Source: AP-15 sp963799085 (lineage in GTDB: Bacteria > Pseudomonadota > Alphaproteobacteria > ATCC43930 > CGMCC-115725). From it: a DNA stretch of 64,000 nucleotides. The notes under the pieces are model-generated. The model worked only from the letters and a program-made list of their open reading frames with translations. It made no database searches and was not told the DNA's origin. The position numbers and the translations under genes are program-made. How positions within the stretch are numbered: position 1 is the stretch's first letter; each line of letters begins with the position of its first letter. Location of the stretch: NCBI GenBank assembly GCA_963799085.1, contig CAWCWA010000027.1, positions 1-64,000 of the forward strand, written 5' to 3'. Positions 1 to 9,821 of the stretch are shown here, one piece after another.

Positions 1-1177
1 CTAGGGCGCCTTCGCCAGCACAGTCTCGGCGAGCCGCACCCAGTAGCTGGCGCCGAGCGGCAGGATCGCGTCGTTGAAATCGTAATGCGGATTGTGCAGC
101 AGTCCGCCGTCAGCGGCGCTGCCGTTGCCGATCCAGATATAGGCGCCGGGCTTGCGTTCAAGAAAGAAGGCGAAGTCTTCCGCACCCATGCTCGGCAGCA
201 GATCGCGCTCGACATTGCCGGCGCCGACGATGGCGGCGGCCGCCGAGGCGGCGATTTCGGTCTCTGCGGCCGCGTTCAGGGTCGGCGGGTAGCGGCGTTC
301 GTAGCGGATCTCGACTTCGGCGCCGCAAGCGCGGCACACGCCCTCGGCGATGCGGCGGATCGCCGGTTCGAGTTCGTCGCGCACCGCCGGGCTGAACGAG
401 CGGGTCGTGCCGCGCAGCACCACGGAATCGGGAATGACGTTCCAGGTGTCCCCGCCGTGGATCTGGGTGACGCTGACGACAGCACTCTGCAAGGGGTGGA
501 CCTGGCGGCTGGCGATCGTCTGCAGCCCGCCGACCACTTGCGCCGCCGCGACCACCGGGTCGATCGCCAGATGCGGCATCGCGGCATGTCCGCCGCGGCC
601 CTTGATCGCGATCTCGAAGATGTCGAAGGCCGCCATCATCGGGCCGGGCCGGATCGCGAACTTGCCGGCCGGCAATTCCGGCCAGTTATGCATCCCGTAA
701 ATCGCGTCCACCGGATAGCGTTCGAGCACTCCCTCCTCGACCATCAGACCGGCGCCGCCTTCATTCTCTTCGGCGGGCTGGAAGATGAAATGGATCGTGC
801 CCGCGAAATTCCGGGTCTCGGCGAGGTGCCGCGCGGCGCCGAGCAGCATCGCGGTGTGGCCGTCGTGGCCGCAGGCGTGCATCCGCCCGGGGTTCCGCGA
901 GGCGTACGCGAAATCGTTCCCTTCGGTGATGCGGAGTGCGTCCATGTCGGCGCGCAAGGCAATCGCCCGCGGCCCCGGTAGCGGAGCCCTGCAGGGTACC
1001 GATCACACCGGTGCGGGCGATACCGCGATCGACTGAGACGCCGAACAACTCCAGCATCCCGGCGACCATGTCGGCCGTCTTTCGCTCCTCGAAGGCGGTT
1101 TCGGGATGGGCATGGATGCGCCGGCGCCACCGCGTCATATCGGCGTGGAATTCAGCGATGCGATTGACGATCGGCAT
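1..1177 (-). CDS. M20 family amidohydrolase (HipO/N-acyl amino acid hydrolase-like), one frameshift
   Basis: A cytoplasmic metal-dependent hydrolase that probably removes an acyl group from N-acyl amino acids. The start ATG at 1177 follows a strong GGAGGAG site. The N-terminus carries the family's IHAHPE segment, and downstream come RADMDAL, MHACGHDGHTAM (metal ligands) and QPAEENEGG. The C-terminus has the MGAEDFAFF segment. The stop is at the first bases of the window, so the gene is complete at about 391 residues, normal for the family. The frame breaks near 973-976: a run of four C on the plus strand should be three. Removing one base joins LQGSAT to GPRAIALRADMD, the usual sequence here. 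The substrate cannot be told from sequence. The family call is sure; the frameshift is probably a sequence error. Confidence 0.9.
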
Positions 1178-1237
1178 TGCTCCTCCGGTGCGACCGGCGA
1201 CAGGGCGGCGAAGACCGAGGTGCAGCTCAATACGAAA

Positions 1238-1271
1238 CGCCCGCGCGGACAGGCCTATGCCCGCGCGGGCG
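1238..1271 (-). terminator. Hairpin downstream of the small basic protein gene
   Basis: An 11-bp perfect GC stem (1238-1248 with 1261-1271, loop 12 nt) lies 15 bases past the stop of the 84-residue gene. In minus-strand sense it is followed by only TTT, so it is a moderate intrinsic terminator candidate. Confidence 0.45.
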
Positions 1272-1285
1272 GCGATCGCGAAGTC

Positions 1286-1540
1286 TCAGCTTGCAGTATG
1301 GGTGGAATGCTTCTTGGTGGCCGAGGTCTTCGAGCTGCTCTTGCTCTTCTTCTTCGCGCTGTGCTTGGTCGATTTGTGCGAGGATTTCTTCTTGGTTGTG
1401 GGCGACGTCGAGGGAGCCATCGCCGGGCTGTCCGACGTTGCCGCCGGCGGCGCGCCCGCAGTCTGGGCGCTGGCGGCGATCGGAACCATATTGGCGGCGA
1501 GGAACGTAACCAAGGCGAACACCGAGATTAGCGCCTTCAT
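1286..1540 (-). CDS. Small secreted Lys/Ser/His-rich protein
   Basis: An 84-residue protein of unknown function. Residues 1-25 form a clear signal peptide (MKALISVFALVTFLAAN then IAASAQ), followed by an Ala/Pro/Ser/Thr linker. The second half is almost only Lys, Ser, Thr and His (for example KKKSSHKSTKHSAKKKSK). The mature protein would be periplasmic or secreted, strongly basic and disordered. Similar low-complexity basic exported peptides are common in alphaproteobacteria and usually annotated hypothetical. A terminator-like hairpin follows it and the opposite side is a gene-free stretch, so it looks monocistronic. The signal peptide supports reality; the role (cell-wall or DNA/polyanion binding) is only a guess. 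Confidence 0.7.
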   Translation of the reverse strand: MKALISVFALVTFLAANMVPIAASAQTAGAPPAATSDSPAMAPSTSPTTKKKSSHKSTKHSAKKKSKSSSKTSATKKHSTHTAS

Positions 1541-1876
1541 AGGGGAGCTCCTGGATCGAAATAACGGTTGATCATGTATTCTGGCGCTCTCAAGGAGAGC
1601 GGTGGGGCATTACCATCGCGCCTGTTGCGAGCTAAAGCCACCGACGGACATTACCACGACCTGCCAGAAGCCACTAAAAATAAATGTCGCGGGGCAAGAC
1701 GCATCGCCCGGCCCGATTTCGAGGCGATTTGCGTTTCGCCGAGCCGCGGAATTCCTTGCGCATTGACGCTGTCTTTGCAGCGCCCGCCGCGCATCGTTGC
1801 GATCGGCACGGCGCCGCCCAGTCGCGATCGGCGAATTGCTACGCGGCGCCGCTTAGCGAGAAGGACGCAGGCTGAC
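1541..1876. other. Gap with no recognised gene
   Basis: This stretch lies upstream of the 84-residue secreted protein and downstream of the OmpA-type gene. Apart from the terminator at its far edge I see no coding region or RNA gene; open frames here lack family resemblance. It should hold the promoter of the small basic protein. Confidence 0.4.
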
Positions 1877-1906
1877 AAAAAAACCGCCGCGGCCAAACCG
1901 CGGCGG
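1877..1906 (-). terminator. Intrinsic terminator of the OmpA-type gene
   Basis: On the minus strand a perfect 9-bp GC stem (1898-1906 with 1884-1892, 5-nt loop) is followed by seven T (1877-1883). It lies about 50 bases after the stop at 1955. This is a textbook rho-independent terminator. Confidence 0.85.
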
Positions 1907-1954
1907 CGATGTCCCGGACCTCACTCGGAGGCCCGGGAGCCGGTCGGAGACGAT

Positions 1955-3040
1955 CTACGGGAACATGATCTCGACGCGCCGGTTCTGCGGCTCGCGAACT
2001 CCAAGCGGGGTCGGAACGCGCGGGTCGTTCATGCCGCGACCGGTGACCACCATGTCGCTGCGCGCCACCCCCATGCCGGCCAGAGCGTTCGCCACCGCAT
2101 TGGCGCGCCGCTCGGAAAGCCGCTGGTTGTAGCCCGCCGACCCGGATAGATCGGTATAGCCGGTAACCTGCAGCCGCACCGAACCGCCCGCCTTGTACTG
2201 CGCTGCCGCAGCCTGCAGGATCTGCATGCCTTCGTGGGTGATGTTGTATTTATCCCAATCGAAGAACACCAGATAGACCTGATGGACCGCCGGTGGCGGC
2301 GGGGCCGGTGGGGCCGGTGGCGGCGGGGCCGGCGGCAAGCCGAACTTCATCGTCAAGCTCGCCACAACATTCTGCGTGCTGTAATTGCTGTCGAAGGCGA
2401 TAAGCCCGTGGGTCCTGCCGGTCTTGATGCCGAAATCCGTCGTGGCGAGATAACGGTAGTCAACATCCAACGCCAGCGCCGGGTTGATGTCGTAGCGAAT
2501 ACCGGCGATCCCCTGGTAACCGAACGCCCAGGTATTGCCACTGGCCGAAGTAAAGTTGATGGGTACTCCGGTAACCGGCGTCGTCAATGGGGAGTTGGGC
2601 GATACGCCGAAGTTGATGTTTACCGCACCGATACCAGCACCGATATGCGGCGTGATCGGCCAGCCGAACGTGAAATCATAAATCACGTTCGTCATGATCG
2701 AGTTGGTATGGGCGTTGCCGTCGAACCGCGAGTTGCTGCGGCCGGCAAAGGTCGACACGCTGTTGTTGCGGTAGCTGTATTCTTCCTCGAACCGCCAGGG
2801 GCCCCATTGGTAGCCGCCACGGACGCCGACGTTAAAGCCAGAGTCGAAATCCGCCGTTGGGGAGTAGTGTTTGCCGTTTAGTCTAAACTTGACATCCTGG
2901 TTCATCAGTTGGGTCCAGCCACCCTCGGGACCCAGATAAAATGACCCCGTGAACGGCCCAAACATCTGTGCGTGCGCCTGGACGCCACCAAGCGCCAGGG
3001 CGAGCGCTACGCCAGCGCCTAGCAGACAGCGATTTCTCAT
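1955..3040 (-). CDS. OmpA-family outer membrane protein (beta-barrel plus peptidoglycan-binding domain)
   Basis: A 361-residue outer membrane protein. Residues 1-25 are a signal peptide ending in VQAHA. Residues 26 to about 235 alternate hydrophobic and polar and are rich in aromatic residues and glycine (FYLGPEGGW, GVRGGYQWG, DVDYRYLAT), as expected for an 8-strand OmpA/Omp_b-brl barrel. A Pro-rich hinge (PPAPPPPAPPAPPP) leads to the C-terminal OmpA domain (about 255-361), which has GYTDLSG, QRLSERRA and the NRRVEI end that bind diaminopimelate. The role is anchoring the outer membrane to peptidoglycan, with possible porin activity. It has its own terminator and a long upstream region, so it is probably monocistronic. 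Confidence 0.93.
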   Translation of the reverse strand: MRNRCLLGAGVALALALGGVQAHAQMFGPFTGSFYLGPEGGWTQLMNQDVKFRLNGKHYSPTADFDSGFNVGVRGGYQWGPWRFEEEYSYRNNSVSTFAGRSNSRFDGNAHTNSIMTNVIYDFTFGWPITPHIGAGIGAVNINFGVSPNSPLTTPVTGVPINFTSASGNTWAFGYQGIAGIRYDINPALALDVDYRYLATTDFGIKTGRTHGLIAFDSNYSTQNVVASLTMKFGLPPAPPPPAPPAPPPPAVHQVYLVFFDWDKYNITHEGMQILQAAAAQYKAGGSVRLQVTGYTDLSGSAGYNQRLSERRANAVANALAGMGVARSDMVVTGRGMNDPRVPTPLGVREPQNRRVEIMFP

Positions 3041-3396
3041 CCTTTACCTCCGGCCGCAAATACGCGTGTGACGATGGTCGTCGCGCCACCGTTACCCGAT
3101 CTTCGCCATCCTCGTGGTCGATGGCAATCAGTTTCTAGCGCGATGAAGCCGCTTGCCGATAAAACCTTGAAGAACGACGGATGCCGCGACATTCCTGCAA
3201 CAGTTTCGCCACAAATCAAGAAACGCGGGGGTTAACATAGCGTCTTTTGCGCAACACCGAGTGTTTGCTCGGGTCTTCGGCTGCTCCAGGGGCCGGCGCC
3301 GGTTGCGTCCGAACAAGCGTCGCGTTTACGGCGAGAGGCCGACTTTTGCGGCGAAGCGCCTGTCTTGCGGCTATTCAACGTGCGGTCACGCCCAGC
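3041..3396. other. Intergenic region upstream of the OmpA-type gene
   Basis: 356 bases with no credible gene. It must contain the promoter of the OmpA-type gene (minus) and the end of the AGPS-like gene's transcript. I could not pick a convincing -35/-10 pair or a terminator. Confidence 0.4.
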
Positions 3397-4995
3397 TTAG
3401 GGGTCGATCAAAACGCCCGGGTTGAGGACCCCCTGCGGATCAAGCGCCCCTTTTGCCGAGCGCAGCGCGACGGCGAAAAGATCCGGCCGCTGCCGGTCAT
3501 ACCACGGGCGATGGTCGCGGCCTACCGCATGGTGATGGGTGATCGTACCGCCTTCGGCGATCAGCGCATCGCCGGCTGCACTTTTGATCGCGCCCCACTG
3601 ATTCGCCAACTCGCCGTGCCGGCCGAGCGCGTGAAAGCTGAAATAGGGCGCCGGCCCGTCGGGATAGATATGAGTGAAGCGGCAGGTGACCTGCCCGCTC
3701 CGACCGGTGGCCTCGCGAATGGCGATTTCGGTCGCCGTCTTCACTTTGTCGTGAAACGCCTCGAAACGCTCCCAGGTGATCGCTGTCTCGAACGTGTCGG
3801 CGATGATCGCGCGCCCGACCAGGGGCTCGCGGGCATAGGGCATGCGGATGAAGGCGTGGCGCCACTGGCCGGCCGCACCCTCGCGATGCGCATCGGCCGC
3901 ACCCATCCGCTCCGGCACGCCGCCATGGTCGGCGCAGCATTCGAGCGCCCGGCCGATCCAGGCGTCGAGCGGGTGGTCGCCCAATTCGAAGGCGAGAACC
4001 ATGATCGCCGCCTTGCCGTCGCCGGCACCGGTGTTGTGCGCCTCCTGCGGATCGAGGATGCGGCAGTTGGCAGGATAGAGGCCGGCCTGGGAAATCGCCC
4101 GGACTGCGCGCGCTGCGGCGAAGAAATCGAGGAACCGGACGGCGCCGCCGGCGCGGAAGCGCGGCCGGTCCTGCAGCCGCATCCACGCCTCGGTGATGAC
4201 GCCCAGAATCCCCTCCGAACCGATAAACATCCGGTCGGGGCTCGGTCCCGCACCTGATCCGGGCAGCCGACGGGTCTCGATGGCTCCTCGCGGGGTCAGG
4301 ACGCGCAGGCTTTCGACAAGATCGTCGATATGGGTGTAGAGGCTCGCGAAATGGCCGCCCGACCGGGTCGCGATCCAGCCGCCGAGCGTCGAATACTCGA
4401 AACTCTGGGGAAAGTGCCGCAAGCTCAGCCCGTGCGGCTTGAGCTGGGCTTCGAGCGCGGGCCCGAATACTCCGGCCTCGATGCGCGCGGCGCGCGACGT
4501 CCGGTCGATTTCAACCACCCGGTCGAGATGCCGCAGATCGAGGCTTACCGTACCCTTATACCGGCTGCGGTCGATCCTGGGCTCGACCCCGCCGACCACA
4601 CTGCTGCCTGCGCCGAACGGGATCAGCGCCGCCTGCGCCCCGCCGGCCCAGTCGATCACCGCCGCCGCCTCGGCCTCGTTCCTCGGGTAGGCAACGACGT
4701 CGGGCGCGCTGTCATAATGGCCGAGCAGGCCATGAACATAATCGAGATAGGATTTCCCGTAGGTGTGGGCGGCGCGGTCATAGGCGTCGCTCGAACAAAA
4801 CGGCGCCAACGCCAACGGCGGGACGAGGCGCGCCGGCGGCAATTCGATCCGTGAGAGCGGTGGCGGCGCCACGAGGTCGAAATCCTCGACGCCGAAGAGG
4901 TGGCGGTAACGGGCGAGTGCCGCGCCTTCTTCCGCTTCCGTAAACCCCTCGCCTTCCCGTCCCCAGCCGAAATGTTTGAGCCGCCCTGCCGCCAT
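3397..4995 (-). CDS. FAD-linked oxidase of the alkyldihydroxyacetonephosphate synthase (AGPS) type
   Basis: A 532-residue flavoprotein of the PCMH/vanillyl-alcohol-oxidase fold, closest by motif to alkyl-DHAP synthase. It shows the FAD-binding loop PFGAGSSVVGG (about residue 125), the AGPS-type block SFEYSTLGGW followed by ATRSGGHFASLYTHIDD, and near the C-terminus the His-rich THHHAVGRDHRPW, the position of the AGPS active-site histidines. AGPS replaces the acyl chain of acyl-DHAP with a fatty alcohol to make ether lipids; bacterial homologues may have other substrates. It is the last gene of putA - TPR protein - AGPS-like, with 28 bases to the upstream gene. Intact. The fold is certain; the ether-lipid role is an inference. 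Confidence 0.85.
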   Translation of the reverse strand: MAAGRLKHFGWGREGEGFTEAEEGAALARYRHLFGVEDFDLVAPPPLSRIELPPARLVPPLALAPFCSSDAYDRAAHTYGKSYLDYVHGLLGHYDSAPDVVAYPRNEAEAAAVIDWAGGAQAALIPFGAGSSVVGGVEPRIDRSRYKGTVSLDLRHLDRVVEIDRTSRAARIEAGVFGPALEAQLKPHGLSLRHFPQSFEYSTLGGWIATRSGGHFASLYTHIDDLVESLRVLTPRGAIETRRLPGSGAGPSPDRMFIGSEGILGVITEAWMRLQDRPRFRAGGAVRFLDFFAAARAVRAISQAGLYPANCRILDPQEAHNTGAGDGKAAIMVLAFELGDHPLDAWIGRALECCADHGGVPERMGAADAHREGAAGQWRHAFIRMPYAREPLVGRAIIADTFETAITWERFEAFHDKVKTATEIAIREATGRSGQVTCRFTHIYPDGPAPYFSFHALGRHGELANQWGAIKSAAGDALIAEGGTITHHHAVGRDHRPWYDRQRPDLFAVALRSAKGALDPQGVLNPGVLIDP

Positions 4996-5023
4996 CGCGC
5001 CCCTCCCGTTCGACGAGCCAAAC

Positions 5024-6378
5024 CTAAGCCATGGGCGCGGGCAGAGCCAGCCTTAGTCCGGCATCCGGGCCGCGCGATCGGCAAACAAGCGCGCAAGCGG
5101 ACTGGTGGGCCTGGAACTCGACCCGCTCCGCGGCGAGTGCCGCGGCAAGCGCCTTCTGCCCCGAGCGCAGCGCCGCTTCGATCAGCGTCAGATCGAGGAC
5201 ATCGCGCTGCGCATGGCTGCCGCCGAAGCGATGGGCGATGTTGCGGATCGGGCGCAGCAACCGGACCGCTTCCAGCATAGTCCCCGTCGCCAAAGGCTTT
5301 GATCGCCAGCGTCAACTGGATGGCCGACCTCGCCCGTGAAGACCGCATTGTCGTTTTCCGTACTCATCGCAGCCGTCTGGGCTTCAAGCAACGCCTCGCC
5401 CGGACCGTCCGGCCCGCCCCGGCGAACGCCATCATCGCGTGCGCGTCGTTGAAGGCGTAGTAGCCCGCCGCCGCCATCGGCTCCCAGCTATCGGCAACGG
5501 CATTCCAGCGGTCGCCGACGTCGATCCCGCGCAGGAACAGCCGCCACAGCAACGCCGAGGCGTCGACCATGTCGAGAATGACGGTCGATCGGCTGCCGTA
5601 AATCGGCCCGTCGAATAGCGACAGCACCTCGTCCGACCTCGCCGAGATCGAGATGATAGAGCGCGAGGTGCCACCAATTGTGTACGCAGAAAAAGCTGTC
5701 CTTCGACCATGCCTCAGGGTTGGCGCGCATCCAGGCGATCCCGTCGCGCTGGCGGGCTCTCCATCTCCATCACATGCGCCACGGCGTGCTGGGCCCAGCC
5801 GTCGCGCGGTTCCAGTTCGACGCCTCGGCGCCCCTGCGCTTCGGCGCGCCGATAGTCCCCGGTTTCCTCCAATCCGAACGCATGCATGCCAAGAACAGCG
5901 TGGTATCCGGGCATGTTCGGACTCCACGCCGGCAAGGCCCGGGCAATACGGTCGCGCAGCATGCGGAATTGCCGGTGAAGAAATCGATCTGGTGGCCTGC
6001 CTGAAGCGCCAACGCGTCGCGGGGATATTCGATCGACACATCCTCGAGTGTGCGGCCGGCCTCGCGCCACCGACCTTCGACCAATTGCCCGACCGCCCGC
6101 AGATGCCCGCGCTCGCGGTCGTCGACCGGCAGCCGGCGCGCGGCGCTATAGCATTCACGGGCGACCGGCAGCGCCTCGGGCTCGGTGCCCAAGAGGTGCA
6201 GATACCCCTTGAGCAGATGCGCCATCACAAAGTCGGGGCTCGCTTGCAGCGCCTGATCGACCGAAGCCACCGGGTCGCCGATGTAGCATTGAAGCTGGCG
6301 AATTGCTGTCTCGTAATGCACCACGCTCGCGGCGCTGGCGCCGGTCAGAGTCTGGCCGAGGCTGTCGCTTATCGTCAT
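5024..6378 (-). CDS. TPR protein resembling the TTC38 family, with several frameshifts
   Basis: About 450 residues when the pieces are joined. The start at 6378 has a GGAG site nine bases upstream and lies 25 bases after putA. Pieces in order: VHYETAIRQLQCYIGDP..., FVMAHLLKGYLHLLG, then NMPGYHAVLGMHAFGLEE, WAQHAVAHVMEM, VHNWWHLALYHLDL, VDASALLWRLFLRG, AAGYYAFNDAHAMMAF, and a C-terminal RPIRNIAHRFGGSHAQRDV. This set of His/Trp-rich helical repeats matches TTC38-type proteins, whose biochemical function is unknown. Frame changes occur near 5965, 5755, 5635, 5410, 5310 and 5290. With so many breaks it could be a true pseudogene, but the same pattern affects neighbouring putA, so sequence error is at least as likely. 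Confidence 0.7.
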
Positions 6379-6403
6379 CGAGCGATCTCCGCATCTGTTA
6401 CGA

Positions 6404-9400
6404 CTACGACTTTTCCTGCAAGGATAGCAGCGCCGCGTTGCCGCCGGCGGCGGTGGTGTCGGTCGAGACCGTGCGCTCGACGGCGAAGCGGTGCAGGTAG
6501 TGCGGGCCGCCGGCCTTGGGGCCGGTGCCGGAGAGCCCCTCGCCGCCGAAGGGCTGCACGCCGACGACGGCGCCGATCATGTTGCGGTTGACGTAGACGT
6601 TGCCGACCCGCGAGCCGCGCCGAGGATGTGGCGCACCGTCGCGTCGATGCGGCTGTGGATGCCGAGCGTCAGGCCATAGCCGGTGGCGTTGATCGCGTCG
6701 ATCACCGCGTCGAGCCGGTCGGCGCGCCAGCGCACGACATGCAGGATCGGGCCGAAGACCTCGCGGTCGAGCCGCGCGCGCCAGCGGTCGATCTCGAAGG
6801 CGCGCGGCGCGAAGAAAGTGCCATGCTCGGTTTCGGCCGGCAGCGCGCACTGGCAGAGCAGCCGGCCCTCGCGCGCCATCCGTGCGGCATGCGCTTCGAG
6901 GGCCTGCGCGCGCCTCCTCGTCGATCACCGGGCCGATGTCGGTCGCGAGCAGCGCCGGGTCGCCGATCGCGCAGCTCGGCCATCGCGCCCGCCAGCATCT
7001 CGAGGAGCCGCTCGGCGATGTCGTCCTGGACAGAGAGCATGCGCAGCGCCGAGCAGCGCTGGCCGGCGCTGTCGAAGGCCGAGCGTCAGAACGTCGCGCG
7101 ACGACCTGCTCGGGCAGCGCCGAGGAATCGACGATCATCGCGTTTGATGCCGCCGGTCTCGGCGATCAGCGGCACGATCGGCCCGCGCTCGCTCGGCGAG
7201 CGCCAGGTTGATCGCGCCGCGCCGTCTCGGTCGAGCCGGTGAAGGCGACGCCGGCGATGCGCGGATCGGCGACGAGCGCGCGCGCCGACCGCTTCGCCGT
7301 CGCCGGGCAGGAGATGCAGCACGTCGCCGGGGACGCCCGCCTGGTGCAGCAGCCGCACCGCCGCCGCGGCGATCAGCGGCGTCTGCTCGGCGGGCTTGGC
7401 GATGACGGCGTTGCCGGCGGCAAGCGCGGCGGCGACCTGGCCGGTGAAGATCGCCAGCGGGAAATTCCACGGCGAGATGCAGGCGAAGACGCCGCGCCCG
7501 TGCAGCGCGAGTTCGTTGCGCTCGCCGGTCGGGCCCGGGCAGCGCTGCGGCGCGGCGAAATCGGCGCGCGCGCGCGCCGCGTAATAGCGCAGGAAGTCGA
7601 CCGCTTCGCGCACCTCGGCGAGCGCGTCGGGGATCGTGCGCCCGCCCTCGCGGATGACGAGCGCCATCAGCCGGCGCGCGCTCGCCTCGAAGAGGTCGGC
7701 GGCTTGTTCGAGGACGCGGCGCGCGCTCGGCGCCGGCGCGTCGCGTCCCAGCCGGGCGGCGCTTGCCGCGCGCGGCCGAGCGCCCGCTCGATGTCGCTCG
7801 GGCTCAGCCGTCAACGACGCTGCCGACTGCGCGGCGGCGGTCGGCCGGATCGAGGACCGGCGCGCCTCGCCGCGCGCGCTCGACGCCGCCGATGATCGGC
7901 GCTGCGCTGCCGCGCCGTGCGGCATCGCCGCAGCGCATCCCTCGCGCAAGCGCCGCCGCGTCGCGCGGGTCGGCGAGGTCGAGCCCGCGCGAATTGCTGC
8001 CGCTCCGGCGCCGTAGAGATCGCGCGGCAGCGGAATGCGCGGGTGCGGCTTTTGCGGCGATGCCGGCGAGCCGCGCGACCGGATCGGCGACGATCTCGTC
8101 GATCGGCGCGTCTCGTCGGCGATGCGGTTGACGAAGGAGGTATTGGCGCCGTTTTCGAGCAGCCGGCGCACGAGATAGGCGAGCAGGTCCTCGTGGCCGC
8201 CGACCGGCGCGTAGATCCGCACGGCAGGCCCTCGCCGCTCCGGCCGACGATCTGGTCGTAGAGCGCCTCGCCCATGCCATGCAGGCGCTGGAACTCCAAA
8301 TCCCGGCGGTCGCCGGCAAGTTCCAGGACCGCGGCGACGGTATGCGCGTTGTGCGTCGCGAATTGCGGGTAGAAGAGCCGCGCCGGCGGCGAGCAGGCGG
8401 CGCGCGCAGGCGAGATAGGAGACGTCGGTCGCGACCTTGCGGGTGAACACCGGATAGCCGGCGAGACCGCGCTCCTGCGCGCGCTTGATCTCGCTGTCCC
8501 AATAGGCGCCCTTGACCAGCCGAACCATCAGCCGGCGGCGCGCGCGCCGGGCGAGATCGGCGAGCCAGTCGAGGACCGGCAGCGCGCGCTTCTGATAGGC
8601 CTGCACGGCAAGGCCGAGCCCGTCCCAGCCGTCAGATCGGGCGCGAGCGCCAGCGCTTCGAAGAGGTCGAGCGACAGATCGAGGCGGTCGGCCTCTTCGG
8701 CGTCGAACGTGAAGCCGATGCCGGCCTGCGCTCGCCGTGCCGGCCAGCTCGAGGAGGCGCGGCAACAGCTCGGCCATGCACGCGGTCGCGCTGCGCCATC
8801 TCGTAGCGCGGATGCAAGCGCCGACAGCTTGACCGAGATGCCGGGCGCCTCGGCGATCGGCCCGGCCCGGCCGCCGGCATGGCCGATCGCGGCGATCGCG
8901 TGCTCATAGGCGGCGAGATAGCGCGCGCGCATCGGCGGCGGTGCGCGCCGCTTCGCCGAGCATGTCGTAGGAATGGCGGTAGCCGCGCCGCTCGGCCGCG
9001 CGGGCGCGCTCCAGCGCCTCCTCGATCGTGCGGCCCATCACGAACTGGCGGCCGAGGATGCGCATCGCCTGGGTCACCGCCTGGCGGATGACCGGCTCGC
9101 CCGAGCGCGCGACCAGCCGGCGCAATGCCGCGCACGAGATCGCGCTCCGCCGCGCTCGGCCGCGCAGCACCCGGCCGGTCAGCATAAAGGCCCAGGTCGA
9201 GGCATTGACGAAAAGCGATCCGGAATTGCCAAGATGGCGCTCCCAGTCGGCGCCGCCGAGCTTGTCGCGGATCAGCAGATCGCGGTCTCGGCGTCGGGAA
9301 TGCGCAGCAGCGCCTCGGCAAGGCACATCAGCACGACGCCCTCCTGCGAGGACAGCTCGTATTCGTGCAGAAAGGCATCGATCCCGCCCTTGCCGAGCCG

Positions 9401-9587
9401 CTCGCGACGCACTGCCGCGACGAGTTGCGCGCGCGGTCGCCGCGATCCGGTCGCGCGCTTCGGCCGGAATATCGGCGGCGGCGAGGATTTGCGCCACGGC
9501 CTCGGTCTCGTCGATGCGGGCATCGGCGCGGACCGCGGCGCGCAAGGGCGAGACCGGCGGCACGGGATCGGCGAAAACGAAATCCAT
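6404..9587 (-). CDS. putA: PutA: proline dehydrogenase / glutamate-semialdehyde dehydrogenase, heavily frameshifted
   Basis: A bifunctional enzyme that oxidises proline to glutamate using FAD (PRODH barrel) and then NAD+ (ALDH domain). From the start at 9587, pieces in order are: the arm domain with QEGVVLMCLAEALLRIPDAETA, PRODH segments MRILGRQFVMGRTIEEAL, APGISVKLSAL, RLMVRLVKGAYWDSEIKRAQ, and GANTSFVNRIADE; then ALDH segments ISPWNFPLAIFTGQVAAALA, the catalytic Cys in GQRCSAL (near 7050), FGPILHVVRW and VGVQPFGGEGLSGTGPKAGG. There is no ribbon-helix-helix domain, so it is a non-regulatory PutA. Its length (about 1060 residues) is normal, but the frame changes at least a dozen times, more than any other gene here. 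It is probably functional, with sequence errors in a very GC-rich stretch. It heads a three-gene minus-strand operon. Confidence 0.88.
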
Positions 9588-9821
9588 CGCGGTCAGCCTT
9601 CGATCACCTTTCCGCCAGGGTCGGCATCGCCAACGCAAACAATCCGGGCGCCGCTGTGATCCCGGCCGCGCGCGAACCGCTTTCCCGCGCTGCGCACCGG
9701 CGGCAACCTCATCGGCGCCGGGTGTCGCGTCGACTTTGGTATTTTGACGCACTTCTGACAGAGCGGCGACGAAATCTTGACGAAGGCGGCCGATACTTAG
9801 GCGGCGAGTAATCTTAACTAT

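Noticed and set aside
3041..3396. Short open frames in this gap as small genes
   Set aside because: No ribosome sites, no family resemblance and composition like a promoter region.
9744..9805. TTGACG boxes as promoters for the export operon
   Set aside because: Neither TTGACG has a fitting -10 at 16-18 bases; not enough for a call.
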